Shown here one piece after another: positions 1-5,989 of a DNA stretch of 6,289 nucleotides (position 1 is the first letter of the stretch; each line of letters opens with the position of its first letter). The DNA is from Synergistaceae bacterium (GTDB lineage Bacteria; Synergistota; Synergistia; Synergistales; Aminobacteriaceae). The position numbers and the translations under genes were made by a program. Under the pieces are notes generated by a model. It made no database searches, was not told the origin of the DNA, and saw only the letters and a program-made list of their open reading frames with translations. The stretch spans positions 1 through 6,289 of the forward strand of contig JAISSA010000101.1 of NCBI GenBank assembly GCA_031273365.1, given 5' to 3'.

Positions 1-2621
1 GCGCCCTGAGCGGTGGTCACACCGGCGGCGACCTCCTTCTGCGAGGACTTGATCATGTTGTCCACGAAGGTCTGCATCTGCGTCGCGAAGTTCGTGACCA
101 GCATCGCGACGTCGTCGGCATTGGCCTCCAGTGCGGCCATGAAAACGCTGGTGTCGAAGGTGAGCTCGCCGCTCTGCCCCTCCGTGGACATCTCGCCCGT
201 CGACGCGAGTTTGATGCCGATCTGGGAAAGCGACGCATACTCGTAGTTCAACCCCAGCGACGACAGGACGGCGGTCGAACCCCCCAGAGAAACCGCGTTG
301 TCGGTCCCCGCGCTGATGACCAGCTTGTTGCCCTCCACCGCGGCTTTGGCGTATGGAATGTCGTATGCCGCCCCGTCCGCGTCGTAAAAGAGAGGGTTGT
401 TCAGACCGTTGATTGTCGGGCTGTTGATCTTCGCCGCGATCGTCGCGAGCGTGTCCTCCGGGGTGACGGCGACGCTCGCGGTGCGGCCCCCCGCGGTGAC
501 GGTGAAGATCCCCTCGCTGGAAATGCCGTTCTGCGACATCGTGCCGTAGATCGCGTTGCGGCTGATGCGCTCCGTGAACGACGAGGCGAACATTTGGGAG
601 GTCAGCCGGCGCATGGAGTCCTTCGTGGTGCGCAGAAGGGAATTCCCCCTCAGAAGACCCCACTTCATGCGAAAATCGTCGCTGTCCACCGTGGCCGCGG
701 TGGTCTCGTCCAATTCCTCCTCCGTCATGCGCACGTTGATCCAGTCCAGAATGTCGTTGTAGGCGGTGAGAAAATCCTGCAACGCGGTGACGGCGCTCTC
801 CGCGTTCTGCGAAACGTCGAGCGACACCTGCCCCACGCCCTTCAACTGGAGGGTCATCCCCGTAATCAATTCATTTCCGTAGCTTTCCCCGATGGTGTTG
901 GAGGAACGGGTGACCGTCTCGCCGTCCAGCAGCAGTATGGCGTCCTGCGCCGCCGTGTAGTGGTCCTCGTCCATCAGGTCCAGCCCCAGCGCGGCCAGAG
1001 CGCCGCTGCCGTCGTCGCTCAGGTAAAAGGTGGCGGTGTTGCAGGTATACTCGACGGTGTACTCCGTGTCGTACGTCGGAACCTTCGTGTGGGTGCTGAG
1101 CTCCGCCGTCGGGGTCGCCCAGTTTATCAAAAGCGCCGTTCCCGGGGTGCTCGCGTCGGGGGAGGCGACGTCGAGCGAGGGGGTAAAATCCACAAAGGCC
1201 GTGCCGACGGGTTGCCCGTTGTACGTCACGGAGTGCGTGCCATGCGGCTCACTGATGAATCTGCTTCCGCCCGGCAGGCTCACCGCGTCCTGCGTCGTGC
1301 GCGAAACGCCGGAGATCGCGACCGTCGTTCCATCCGACTTTTGCAGGGTCAGGTCATAAGCGGTCCCCGGTTCCGGAGCGTCCCCACCGCCTCCCGTGTT
1401 CCACTGCACCACAGCCTCGCCGTTGGAGCCCTGGACGATATTGAAGTCGGTTCCTTCCCGCCAGGTCCGGCCCGACTGCCGAATGACGGTGGTCCCTCCC
1501 GAAAAATCGGCGTAGTCCGTTCCCGTCAGCAGGTCCTGATTGCTGCGCGTGATGTCGAAGGTGAAGGTTTCACCTCCGGCGGCCCCATAAACGACCTCGT
1601 AATCCGCGCCCGCGGCGGGCCTCCTGATGCCGAGCCAGTGTATCGATCCGTCGACGCCGACCTCGAAATCGTCGCCGTACGTGTAAGAGACGGCGCCTCC
1701 GTTGGACGTGATGGTAATATCCGTGGAAAGGGGCGTGAAGGGCAAAACGCCCTCGTCCACGTCGCCGTCCGTGGAACGCTGTGCCGTCATGGCCCAGGCG
1801 TCCCCGGCATACGCGGTGTACGTGTCCTGATAGACGGTCCCGGGAGAGGGGGTCAGAGTATCGTAACGCCGCCAGCGAATCTGGTTGCCGTTCACGATGT
1901 CGAAGTCCTCGCCCATCTTATAGGTCGTGCCGTCGCTGCCCTTGATGGTCAGGACCCCGCCGTTGCCCATGTCGACGGTGAAGTCCAGCGTGTCGGCGGC
2001 GTTCACCGATCGCGTCACCGTCGCCGTCTGCGTCGTCTTATCCAGACCGGTGTAATCGCTCTTCAGGATGAGCCGGTTATCCACGACGCTCGCCGTCACC
2101 GCCACGGGAGAGGCCTGCGTCTTCAGCTGCGTGTTGATCCTCTCCGCGAGAGACTCCAGCGTATCGGTCGACGAAACCTCGATGCGCACCTTCTGCCCGC
2201 CCGCGTTCACGTAAAAAGAGGAACTGCCGCCGGAGCCGAAAATATTGCCCAGAGTCCCCGAAAGCTGGTTGGAGCGGTTGACCTGGGTTTTTGCCAGCTG
2301 CAGGACCTGAAGGTCGTACAGGTTAATCTCGGCGTCCGCGTTGACGGTCGCGCTCAAAACACCCTTATAGGACGTGTTGCTGTCGATCCTCTCGATCTCG
2401 ATTTCCTTTGCCCTGAACGTAGAGGCCAGTTTCAGGGGCGACAGGGTACTCTGCAGATTTTGCAGAGCGACCTGAAGTTCCTCCCAGAGGGTTTTCTTCA
2501 GCTCGAGCGTATCCCGCTTCTCCAGCGCGATATAAGCGGGCTGTGACGCGCTCTCGATCATCTCCGACACCATGCTGTCCCAGTCTATGCCGGACACGAC
2601 CCCTGTAATGGACATCGCCAT
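1..2621 (-). CDS. fliD: Flagellar filament capping protein FliD (HAP2), 3' end outside window, with large central insert
   Basis: FliD forms the cap at the tip of the flagellum, outside the cell, where it guides flagellin folding. I translated this frame by hand: 873 codons with no stop, running off the left edge, so the last C-terminal helix is missing. The start ATG at 2621 has a strong AGGAGGG (2630-2636) 8 nt upstream; a second Met is two codons in. Residues 3-110 match the FliD N-terminal domain (opening SITGVVSGIDWDSMVSEMI, then helical and Gln/Leu-rich). Residues 135-190 resemble a Flagellin_IN motif (DTLESLAERIN). Residues about 560-873 match the FliD C-terminal domain (ITGMTLQLKG, AYNDILDWIN, LSQIGIKLASTGEMS, LTFDTSVFMAAL). 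Usual FliD length is about 450-500 residues, so roughly 330 residues (about 205-540) are extra and contain repeated modules. It lies 50 nt behind the upstream gene and is probably cotranscribed. The family call is firm; the insert's role is unknown. Confidence 0.93.
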   Translation of the reverse strand, partial: MAMSITGVVSGIDWDSMVSEMIESASQPAYIALEKRDTLELKKTLWEELQVALQNLQSTLSPLKLASTFRAKEIEIERIDSNTSYKGVLSATVNADAEINLYDLQVLQLAKTQVNRSNQLSGTLGNIFGSGGSSSFYVNAGGQKVRIEVSSTDTLESLAERINTQLKTQASPVAVTASVVDNRLILKSDYTGLDKTTQTATVTRSVNAADTLDFTVDMGNGGVLTIKGSDGTTYKMGEDFDIVNGNQIRWRRYDTLTPSPGTVYQDTYTAYAGDAWAMTAQRSTDGDVDEGVLPFTPLSTDITITSNGGAVSYTYGDDFEVGVDGSIHWLGIRRPAAGADYEVVYGAAGGETFTFDITRSNQDLLTGTDYADFSGGTTVIRQSGRTWREGTDFNIVQGSNGEAVVQWNTGGGGDAPEPGTAYDLTLQKSDGTTVAISGVSRTTQDAVSLPGGSRFISEPHGTHSVTYNGQPVGTAFVDFTPSLDVASPDASTPGTALLINWATPTAELSTHTKVPTYDTEYTVEYTCNTATFYLSDDGSGALAALGLDLMDEDHYTAAQDAILLLDGETVTRSSNTIGESYGNELITGMTLQLKGVGQVSLDVSQNAESAVTALQDFLTAYNDILDWINVRMTEEELDETTAATVDSDDFRMKWGLLRGNSLLRTTKDSMRRLTSQMFASSFTERISRNAIYGTMSQNGISSEGIFTVTAGGRTASVAVTPEDTLATIAAKINSPTINGLNNPLFYDADGAAYDIPYAKAAVEGNKLVISAGTDNAVSLGGSTAVLSSLGLNYEYASLSQIGIKLASTGEMSTEGQSGELTFDTSVFMAALEANADDVAMLVTNFATQMQTFVDNMIKSSQKEVAAGVTTAQG
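1341..1922 (-). repeat. Repeated protein modules in the FliD insert
   Basis: Within FliD, three related segments recur: residues 234-250 (YKMGEDFDIVNGNQIRW), 313-345 (YTYGDDFEV, then GSIHW, then PAAGADYEVVY) and 388-427 (WREGTDFNIV, then AVVQW, then PEPGTAYDLTL). The pattern is aromatic, G, acidic or T, D-F, two to eight residues, then a beta strand ending in W, then P..G..Y.(V/L). The G-x-DF motifs begin at residues 237, 316 and 390, a spacing of about 75-80 residues. A weaker GTDY occurs at 367 and a degenerate YDTEYTVEY at 517-525. The repeats are visible in protein; the DNA is diverged, so they are old or under selection. They probably form surface beta domains of the cap. Confidence 0.6.
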
Positions 2622-2629
2622 TCCAAAGT

Positions 2630-2636
2630 CCCTCCT
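2630..2636 (-). promoter_or_regulatory. Shine-Dalgarno of fliD
   Basis: The minus strand reads AGGAGGG here, 8 nt before the ATG at 2621. This decides for the first ATG over the in-frame ATG at 2615. Confidence 0.85.
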
Positions 2637-2667
2637 TTTAAAAAATGACCAGTTTTAAAAAATGACC
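2636..2667. repeat. 15-bp direct repeat in the spacer before fliD
   Basis: TTTTAAAAAATGACC occurs exactly at 2636-2650 and again at 2653-2667, separated by AG, a period of 17 bp. It fills nearly all of the 50-nt gap between the upstream gene and fliD and abuts the fliD Shine-Dalgarno. It looks like a small tandem duplication; whether it binds anything is unknown. Confidence 0.85.
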
Positions 2668-2671
2668 GGCC

Positions 2672-3526
2672 CTATGCCGTGAGGCTGAGCGTGGAGTACT
2701 GCCGGCTGAAAAAATCGAGCAGCTGATTCGTCAGTTGGGTTTTCAGGTTCTCGGCCGCGTCATAATTCGTCTGCTGAACGTCGACCGTCTCCTCCACGTC
2801 GTCTGTCGTCGCGCTGCCGCCAATCTGCTGTAATTTGGAGACGAGAGCGTCGATGTTGCTGAACACGAACCCCTCCAGGCTCTCGCTTCTTTTCCCGAAA
2901 GCGCCCGCGGTTCCGGCAGCGCCCACGGGTCCTCCAGGCTTGCCCCGCTCGAGCTTTGCCTGCATCGTGGACAGGTCTCCCGTGCTCGCCACGGCTTCGA
3001 GGTCGGACGCCAGTTCTTTGAACATGGAAGCCCGCCTGTCGCCGGAGCTCTCCGCAAGCTCGCCGACCTGCGCGGCCAGCTCGGCGGCTCTGGCTTTCAG
3101 CTTTTCGGGGTCGTCCTGCAGACCCTCCAGTTCAGCCAAAATGTCCTTTGGATTCAGGGCCGCGCTCAGAGTCGCGGCCGTACTTTCGCTTTCTTCCGCT
3201 TCCTCCAGCTCGGCGAGATATTCCTCCAGCGCCTCGACGAGGGCAGACCCTGCATCATCTTCGTCGTCTCCCTCGACAAGGGCTTCTATCCACTTTATGG
3301 ACGCGCCCGTGCCGCCGCTTATGCCGCTGGGGCTCGAGCCCGTGCCCGCGGGCTCCGCGCTTTCCGCGCCGCCGACAGATTTTTCCGCAGCGATGGCCAC
3401 GTTCGCCGACTGCTGCTGAAGCTCCTGTTTCTGTAACGCCTGTTCCTGCAGCTTCTTCTGTTTCTCGATATATTCTTCCCACCATATGCTGCTACTGCTG
3501 CTGCCTGATATGGAACTTACGCTCAC
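2672..3526 (-). CDS. Unrecognised 284-residue protein upstream of fliD
   Basis: I do not recognise a family. The longest frame would open at a TTG at 3544, but that codon lies inside the Shine-Dalgarno itself. GAGGGAGGG at 3534-3542 is 7 nt from a GTG at 3526, so I start there and get 284 residues. The N-terminus is Ser-rich (SVSSISGSSSSS) then WWEEY and a Lys/Gln-rich helix (about 18-39) of coiled-coil type. A low-complexity Ala/Gly/Ser linker follows (about 50-75), a strongly acidic stretch (about 86-116), Leu/Ala/Glu helices (about 126-160), a Gly/Ala segment (about 195-212) and a helical C-terminus ending LLDFFSRQYSTLSLTA. There is no signal peptide and no membrane segment. The disordered, Ser-rich start and the place just before fliD are compatible with a protein exported by the flagellar type III system, or a cytoplasmic flagellar accessory factor. 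It is not FlaG, FliS or FlgN by any motif I can see. Confidence 0.8.
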   Translation of the reverse strand: MSVSSISGSSSSSIWWEEYIEKQKKLQEQALQKQELQQQSANVAIAAEKSVGGAESAEPAGTGSSPSGISGGTGASIKWIEALVEGDDEDDAGSALVEALEEYLAELEEAEESESTAATLSAALNPKDILAELEGLQDDPEKLKARAAELAAQVGELAESSGDRRASMFKELASDLEAVASTGDLSTMQAKLERGKPGGPVGAAGTAGAFGKRSESLEGFVFSNIDALVSKLQQIGGSATTDDVEETVDVQQTNYDAAENLKTQLTNQLLDFFSRQYSTLSLTA

Positions 3527-3533
3527 CGGTGTT

Positions 3534-3542
3534 CCCTCCCTC
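3534..3542 (-). promoter_or_regulatory. Shine-Dalgarno that fixes a GTG start for the 284-residue protein
   Basis: The minus strand reads GAGGGAGGG, 7 nt before GTG at 3526-3524. The upstream TTG (3544) overlaps this site and would leave no ribosome site for itself. Confidence 0.75.
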
Positions 3543-3628
3543 AAGTAGTAAAAATCGTTACCATGCAGCAGAGTAGCTCAGGGCTCCGTTAAAATGCGAC
3601 AAAAAAGCGTGAAATAGTGTTGCAAACA

Positions 3629-3643
3629 GTAAAGAAATGTAAA
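3629..3643 (+). promoter_or_regulatory. Candidate CpxR box, GTAAA-N5-GTAAA
   Basis: The sequence GTAAAGAAATGTAAA is an exact match to the known E. coli CpxR consensus of two GTAAA half-sites separated by 5 bp. It lies in the spacer between the divergent 284-residue gene and cpxR. A third GTAAA is at 3661-3665 and a fourth at 3758-3762, both on the same strand. The box's right half falls where a -35 would be expected for the -10 candidate at 3662, the usual place for an activator of this family. Binding is inferred from motif plus the adjacent CpxR gene. Confidence 0.65.
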
Positions 3644-3663
3644 TACAGCCAAAGGGTGCTGTA
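3644..3663. repeat. Inverted repeat TACAGC-N8-GCTGTA
   Basis: TACAGC (3644-3649) and GCTGTA (3658-3663) form a perfect 6-bp dyad with an 8-bp centre. It starts immediately after the CpxR box and overlaps the -10 candidate, so it could be an operator for a second regulator. It is short enough to arise by chance. Confidence 0.35.
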
Positions 3664-3667
3664 AAAT
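3662..3667 (+). promoter_or_regulatory. Possible -10 of the cpxR promoter
   Basis: TAAAAT matches TATAAT at 5 of 6. No good -35 lies upstream; with an 18-bp spacer the position is occupied by the right half of the GTAAA box, as in activator-dependent promoters. Transcription would begin near 3674 and give a leader of about 105 nt. Confidence 0.35.
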
Positions 3668-3693
3668 CAACGAAGGTTCTAATAAAAGGGGTT

Positions 3694-3716
3694 CTCAGGG
3701 GCCCACGGCCCCTGAG
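3694..3716. other. Perfect 10-bp GC-rich hairpin in the cpxR leader
   Basis: CTCAGGGGCC (3694-3703) and GGCCCCTGAG (3707-3716) pair perfectly around a 3-nt loop. On the plus strand no T run follows, so it is not an ordinary intrinsic terminator. On the minus strand the arm is followed by AACCCCTTTTATT, but no minus-strand gene ends here. CCCCTGA recurs at 3747-3753 and could pair with TCAGGGG (3695-3701) as an alternative fold. It is either an RNA leader structure or a dispersed palindromic repeat. Confidence 0.7.
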
Positions 3717-3721
3717 TGGGG

Positions 3722-3740
3722 TGTGGGGCAAGGCCCCGCA
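3722..3740. other. Second GC-rich hairpin in the cpxR leader
   Basis: TGTGGGGC (3722-3729) pairs with GCCCCGCA (3733-3740) around AAG, 8 bp with one G-T wobble. It sits 5 nt after the first hairpin, about 25 nt before the cpxR Shine-Dalgarno, and has no following T run. Confidence 0.6.
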
Positions 3741-3763
3741 GGCAGTCCCCTGACACTGTAAAC

Positions 3764-3771
3764 GAGGGAGG
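3764..3771 (+). promoter_or_regulatory. Shine-Dalgarno pointing to an AUU start for cpxR
   Basis: GAGGGAGG is followed by 8 nt and then ATT at 3780-3782, the ideal spacing. The first in-frame ATG (3795) is 23 nt away and has no ribosome site of its own. The GTG at 3773 is out of frame and meets TAA after three codons. Confidence 0.75.
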
Positions 3772-3779
3772 CGTGCAGG

Positions 3780-4493
3780 ATTAAGAGCATCCTTATGATC
3801 GACGACGACGTGGAACTCTGCGCATTGCTCGGAGACTATTTTCAGGCGGAGGGCTTCGATTTCACCTGCGCGTATTCCGGAGACGAGGGGCTCGGCACGC
3901 TGGACGAGGGCAGGTGCGGCATTGTCCTGCTGGACGTCATGCTGCCGGGACGCGGCGGGTTCGAGATCCTGAAGGACATTCGCAGCGTCTCGCCGGTCCC
4001 GGTGATCATGCTGACGGCCAAAGGGGACCCGCTGGACAGGATCGTCGGGCTCGAAACGGGGGCGGACGACTACATCTGCAAGCCGTTCGACACGCGCGAA
4101 CTGTCGGCGAGGGTGAGGGCCGTGCTTCGCCGAAGCGGGTCGCCCGAGACGAGCCCACAGGATCTTCTGCGCGTGGCGGACCTCGAAATGGACCTTCGAT
4201 CCCGTTCCGTCAGGGCGAGCGAACGCGGCATACCTCTTACGAACGTCGAGTTCAGGCTGCTTGAGACCCTGCTGCTCTGCGCGGGCCGGAGGGTGTCTCT
4301 GGAACAGCTGTCCCTCAACGTTCTGGGGCACTCCTGGGCCCCGTTCGACAGGAGTCTGAGCGTGCATATGAGCAGGCTGAGGCGCAAACTCGGCCCTTAC
4401 CCCGGCGGAGGCGAACGCATTAAAACCCTGCGCGGCGAGGGATTTATTTATGTGTTTCCCGAGCTCTTGCCCGAAAAAGAGGCGGGAACATGA
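3780..4493 (+). CDS. cpxR: CpxR-type response regulator, probable AUU start
   Basis: This is a cytoplasmic OmpR-family transcription factor, activated by phosphorylation from its kinase partner. From ATT (3780) it has 237 residues. The receiver begins (M)KSILMIDDDVEL, with acidic pocket D8/D9, phospho-acceptor D52 in LLDVMLPG, T79 in VIMLTA, Y98 and K101 in ADDYICKPF. The winged-helix domain spans about 130-225 and contains VLGHSWAPFDRSLSVHMSRL, RRKLG and KTLRGEGF. These align with E. coli CpxR (VLGKRLTPFDRAIDMHISNL, RRKLP, KTLRGRGY), closer than to generic OmpR or PhoB. An ATG start at 3795 would give 232 residues and lose beta strand 1; the ATT aligns with CpxR Met1. It overlaps cpxA by 4 bp (ATGA). 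The upstream CpxR box suggests autoregulation. The orthologue call rests on recalled sequence similarity. Confidence 0.92.
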   Translation: MKSILMIDDDVELCALLGDYFQAEGFDFTCAYSGDEGLGTLDEGRCGIVLLDVMLPGRGGFEILKDIRSVSPVPVIMLTAKGDPLDRIVGLETGADDYICKPFDTRELSARVRAVLRRSGSPETSPQDLLRVADLEMDLRSRSVRASERGIPLTNVEFRLLETLLLCAGRRVSLEQLSLNVLGHSWAPFDRSLSVHMSRLRRKLGPYPGGGERIKTLRGEGFIYVFPELLPEKEAGT

Positions 4494-5872
4494 GAATAAA
4501 AGGAGTGACGGGGTTCTCTCTGTTCTGGAAAATATACCTCACCCTGTTGCTGGTTCTCTTTTTGCCCGTCATACTGTTTACCCTGTCGCGCATGATCCGC
4601 GATCAGGACAGGGACATGCCGAAAGGGATCCTGCGGCATCTGGAGTGGAGCGCCTCGAAGCTCGCGGAACAGGCCGACCTCATGCCGCGCGAGCTTCTGG
4701 CGTCGTGGCTGGAGTCCGAGCATGACGCGAGCGGGCTGGCGATCCGTGTCCGGCGGGACGGGGAAGATTTTTGCCTGCCCGATGCGGAGTGGTTCGTTTT
4801 GCACGAGCCGGACGCGGCGGACACAAACCCGTTTCCGCCCAAACCCGGACCGATCGTCGTTTCGTCCGCTTCGCGCTCCGGCCGGACAAAGGTCATCGCG
4901 GGCCTGTACCCGTTTCGCGAGGAAGAAGACGGAGCGCGCTCGGGGCCCAGGAGACGAAACATCGAGGTGCTCCTGCTGGTGGCCGTTCTTTGCGTCGCCC
5001 TCAGCTTCATGCTCGTGAGAAATTTCATGACCCCGTTGTCGGAGCTGCGGCGCATCACGCTGAAGCTGGCGAACGGCGATTTGTCCGCGCGGGCGGGTCC
5101 GGGCGTGACGGGGCGCAGCGACGAGATCGCCGACCTCGGCAGGCGCTTCAACAACATGGCCGAACGGGTGGAGACCCTCGTGTCGTCTCAAAAAAGGCTC
5201 CTGAGCGATATCTCTCATGAAATCCGATCTCCTTTGCAGCGTATGGAGGTCGCTTCCGCGCTTTTGCGGGACAAATCCTGCGCGGACCCCCGGAAGTACC
5301 TCGACCGCATAGAGCTGGAAATAAGCCGCATCGACGACATGGTGGAGGAGCTTCTGACCCTGACCCGCACGGACGAGGCGCATCTGGCCCGATCCGAAAC
5401 TGTGAAGCTGGACGAGGTCATAAACTCCATCATCGGGGACGTCGAGTTCGAGAACGGCGTGAGGGAAGAAAAGAAAGGAACTGAAAAGAAGGAAAAAATC
5501 ATCGTCGCAAACCTTCAGAAGGTCTCCGTTGTGGGGGACGCGACGCTTTTGGATCGCGCGCTGGGGAACGTGATCCATAACGCGATCCGCTGCACGGCTC
5601 CGGGAACCGGTGTTGAAATCAACGCGCGTCAGGACGGAGCGTGCGTCGCGGTAACCGTCAGAGACCACGGGCAGGGCGTGCCGGAGAAGGATCTGGAGAA
5701 AATTTTTCTGCCGTATTACCGCACCGACGAAGCAAGAGAGCGATCCCGTGGAGGAGTGGGCCTTGGGCTGGCGATAACGAAACGCATCATCGAAAATCAC
5801 GGCGGAACGATCGCCGCCTCGAACGCTCCGGCGGGGGGGCTGCTGGTAACGATCCGTTTTACCCATCCATGA
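4490..5872 (+). CDS. cpxA: CpxA-type sensor histidine kinase
   Basis: This inner-membrane kinase senses envelope stress and phosphorylates the CpxR partner. It has 460 residues, the usual length. TM1 lies at about 12-33, an extracytoplasmic sensor at about 34-157, TM2 at about 158-177, and HAMP at about 178-230. The dimerisation H-box is QKRLLSDISHEIRSPLQRME with phospho-acceptor H243. The ATPase domain has the N-box (LGNVIHNAIR, N360 and N364), G1 box DHGQGVP (D392) and G2 box GGVGLGLA (421-428). The run SSQKRLLSDISHEIRSPL and the stretch YRTDEARERSRGG match E. coli CpxA almost residue for residue. The sensor domain is diverged and carries a Pro-rich patch (about 107-121). A Lys/Glu-rich insert of roughly 10 residues (about 325-337), encoded by a purine-rich stretch, lies in the ATPase domain. 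The ATG overlaps the cpxR stop as ATGA, so translation is probably coupled. Confidence 0.93.
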   Translation: MRIKGVTGFSLFWKIYLTLLLVLFLPVILFTLSRMIRDQDRDMPKGILRHLEWSASKLAEQADLMPRELLASWLESEHDASGLAIRVRRDGEDFCLPDAEWFVLHEPDAADTNPFPPKPGPIVVSSASRSGRTKVIAGLYPFREEEDGARSGPRRRNIEVLLLVAVLCVALSFMLVRNFMTPLSELRRITLKLANGDLSARAGPGVTGRSDEIADLGRRFNNMAERVETLVSSQKRLLSDISHEIRSPLQRMEVASALLRDKSCADPRKYLDRIELEISRIDDMVEELLTLTRTDEAHLARSETVKLDEVINSIIGDVEFENGVREEKKGTEKKEKIIVANLQKVSVVGDATLLDRALGNVIHNAIRCTAPGTGVEINARQDGACVAVTVRDHGQGVPEKDLEKIFLPYYRTDEARERSRGGVGLGLAITKRIIENHGGTIAASNAPAGGLLVTIRFTHP

Positions 5873-5890
5873 AAAACTCGTAAGCATCCG

Positions 5891-5926
5891 GGCCTCGGCA
5901 CCGTCCAGAGCGCCTCCATTATTTTT
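5891..5926 (+). terminator. Weak candidate terminator after cpxA
   Basis: GGCCTC (5891-5896) can pair with GAG-C-GCC (5908-5914) with one bulged C, and a short GG/CC extension is possible inside. Four nt later comes TTATTTTT (5919-5926). The stem is imperfect, so termination may be partial and allow readthrough into the next gene. Confidence 0.3.
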
Positions 5927-5952
5927 GCCTTCTCTTCCTGGGAAAAGAGCGC

Positions 5953-5958
5953 TATACT
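5953..5958 (+). promoter_or_regulatory. Possible -10 of the SUI1 gene
   Basis: TATACT matches TATAAT at 5 of 6. The -35 position with a 17-bp spacer is TTCTCT (5930-5935), a poor match. If used, transcription would begin near 5965, inside the left arm of the hairpin at 5959-5981. Confidence 0.35.
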
Positions 5959-5981
5959 CCTCCTCAGCTGCAGTGAGGAGG
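5959..5981 (+). promoter_or_regulatory. Hairpin that buries the Shine-Dalgarno upstream of the SUI1 gene
   Basis: CCTCCTCA (5959-5966) pairs perfectly with TGAGGAGG (5974-5981) around the loop GCTGCAG. The right arm contains the Shine-Dalgarno GAGGAGG. In an RNA reading through from cpxA the site would be masked. An RNA started from the -10 at 5953 would lack most of the left arm and leave it open. The structure is seen; the switch behaviour is inferred. Confidence 0.6.
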
Positions 5982-5989
5982 CATGGTCC

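Noticed and set aside
594..2546. Plus-strand open frame of 650 codons
   Set aside because: It is antisense to fliD, is rich in Arg/Val/Gly as expected from the complement of GC-rich codons, and matches no family; the minus strand gives a clear FliD.
2835..3419. Plus-strand Ser/Ala-rich open frame of 194 codons
   Set aside because: It is the complement of the 284-residue gene, which has a strong ribosome site and lies in line with fliD.
3527..3700. Flagellar sigma-28 promoter (TAAA-N15-GCCGATAA) for the minus-strand unit
   Set aside because: I searched the minus strand of the spacer by eye and found no GCCGATA-like -10; the minus-strand promoter remains unassigned.
3694..3740. Intrinsic terminator on the plus strand
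   Set aside because: Both hairpins lack a following T run and there is no plus-strand gene upstream to terminate.
3558..4367. Minus-strand open frame of 269 codons across the spacer and cpxR
   Set aside because: It is mostly the complement of cpxR, has no family motif and would cover the regulatory spacer.
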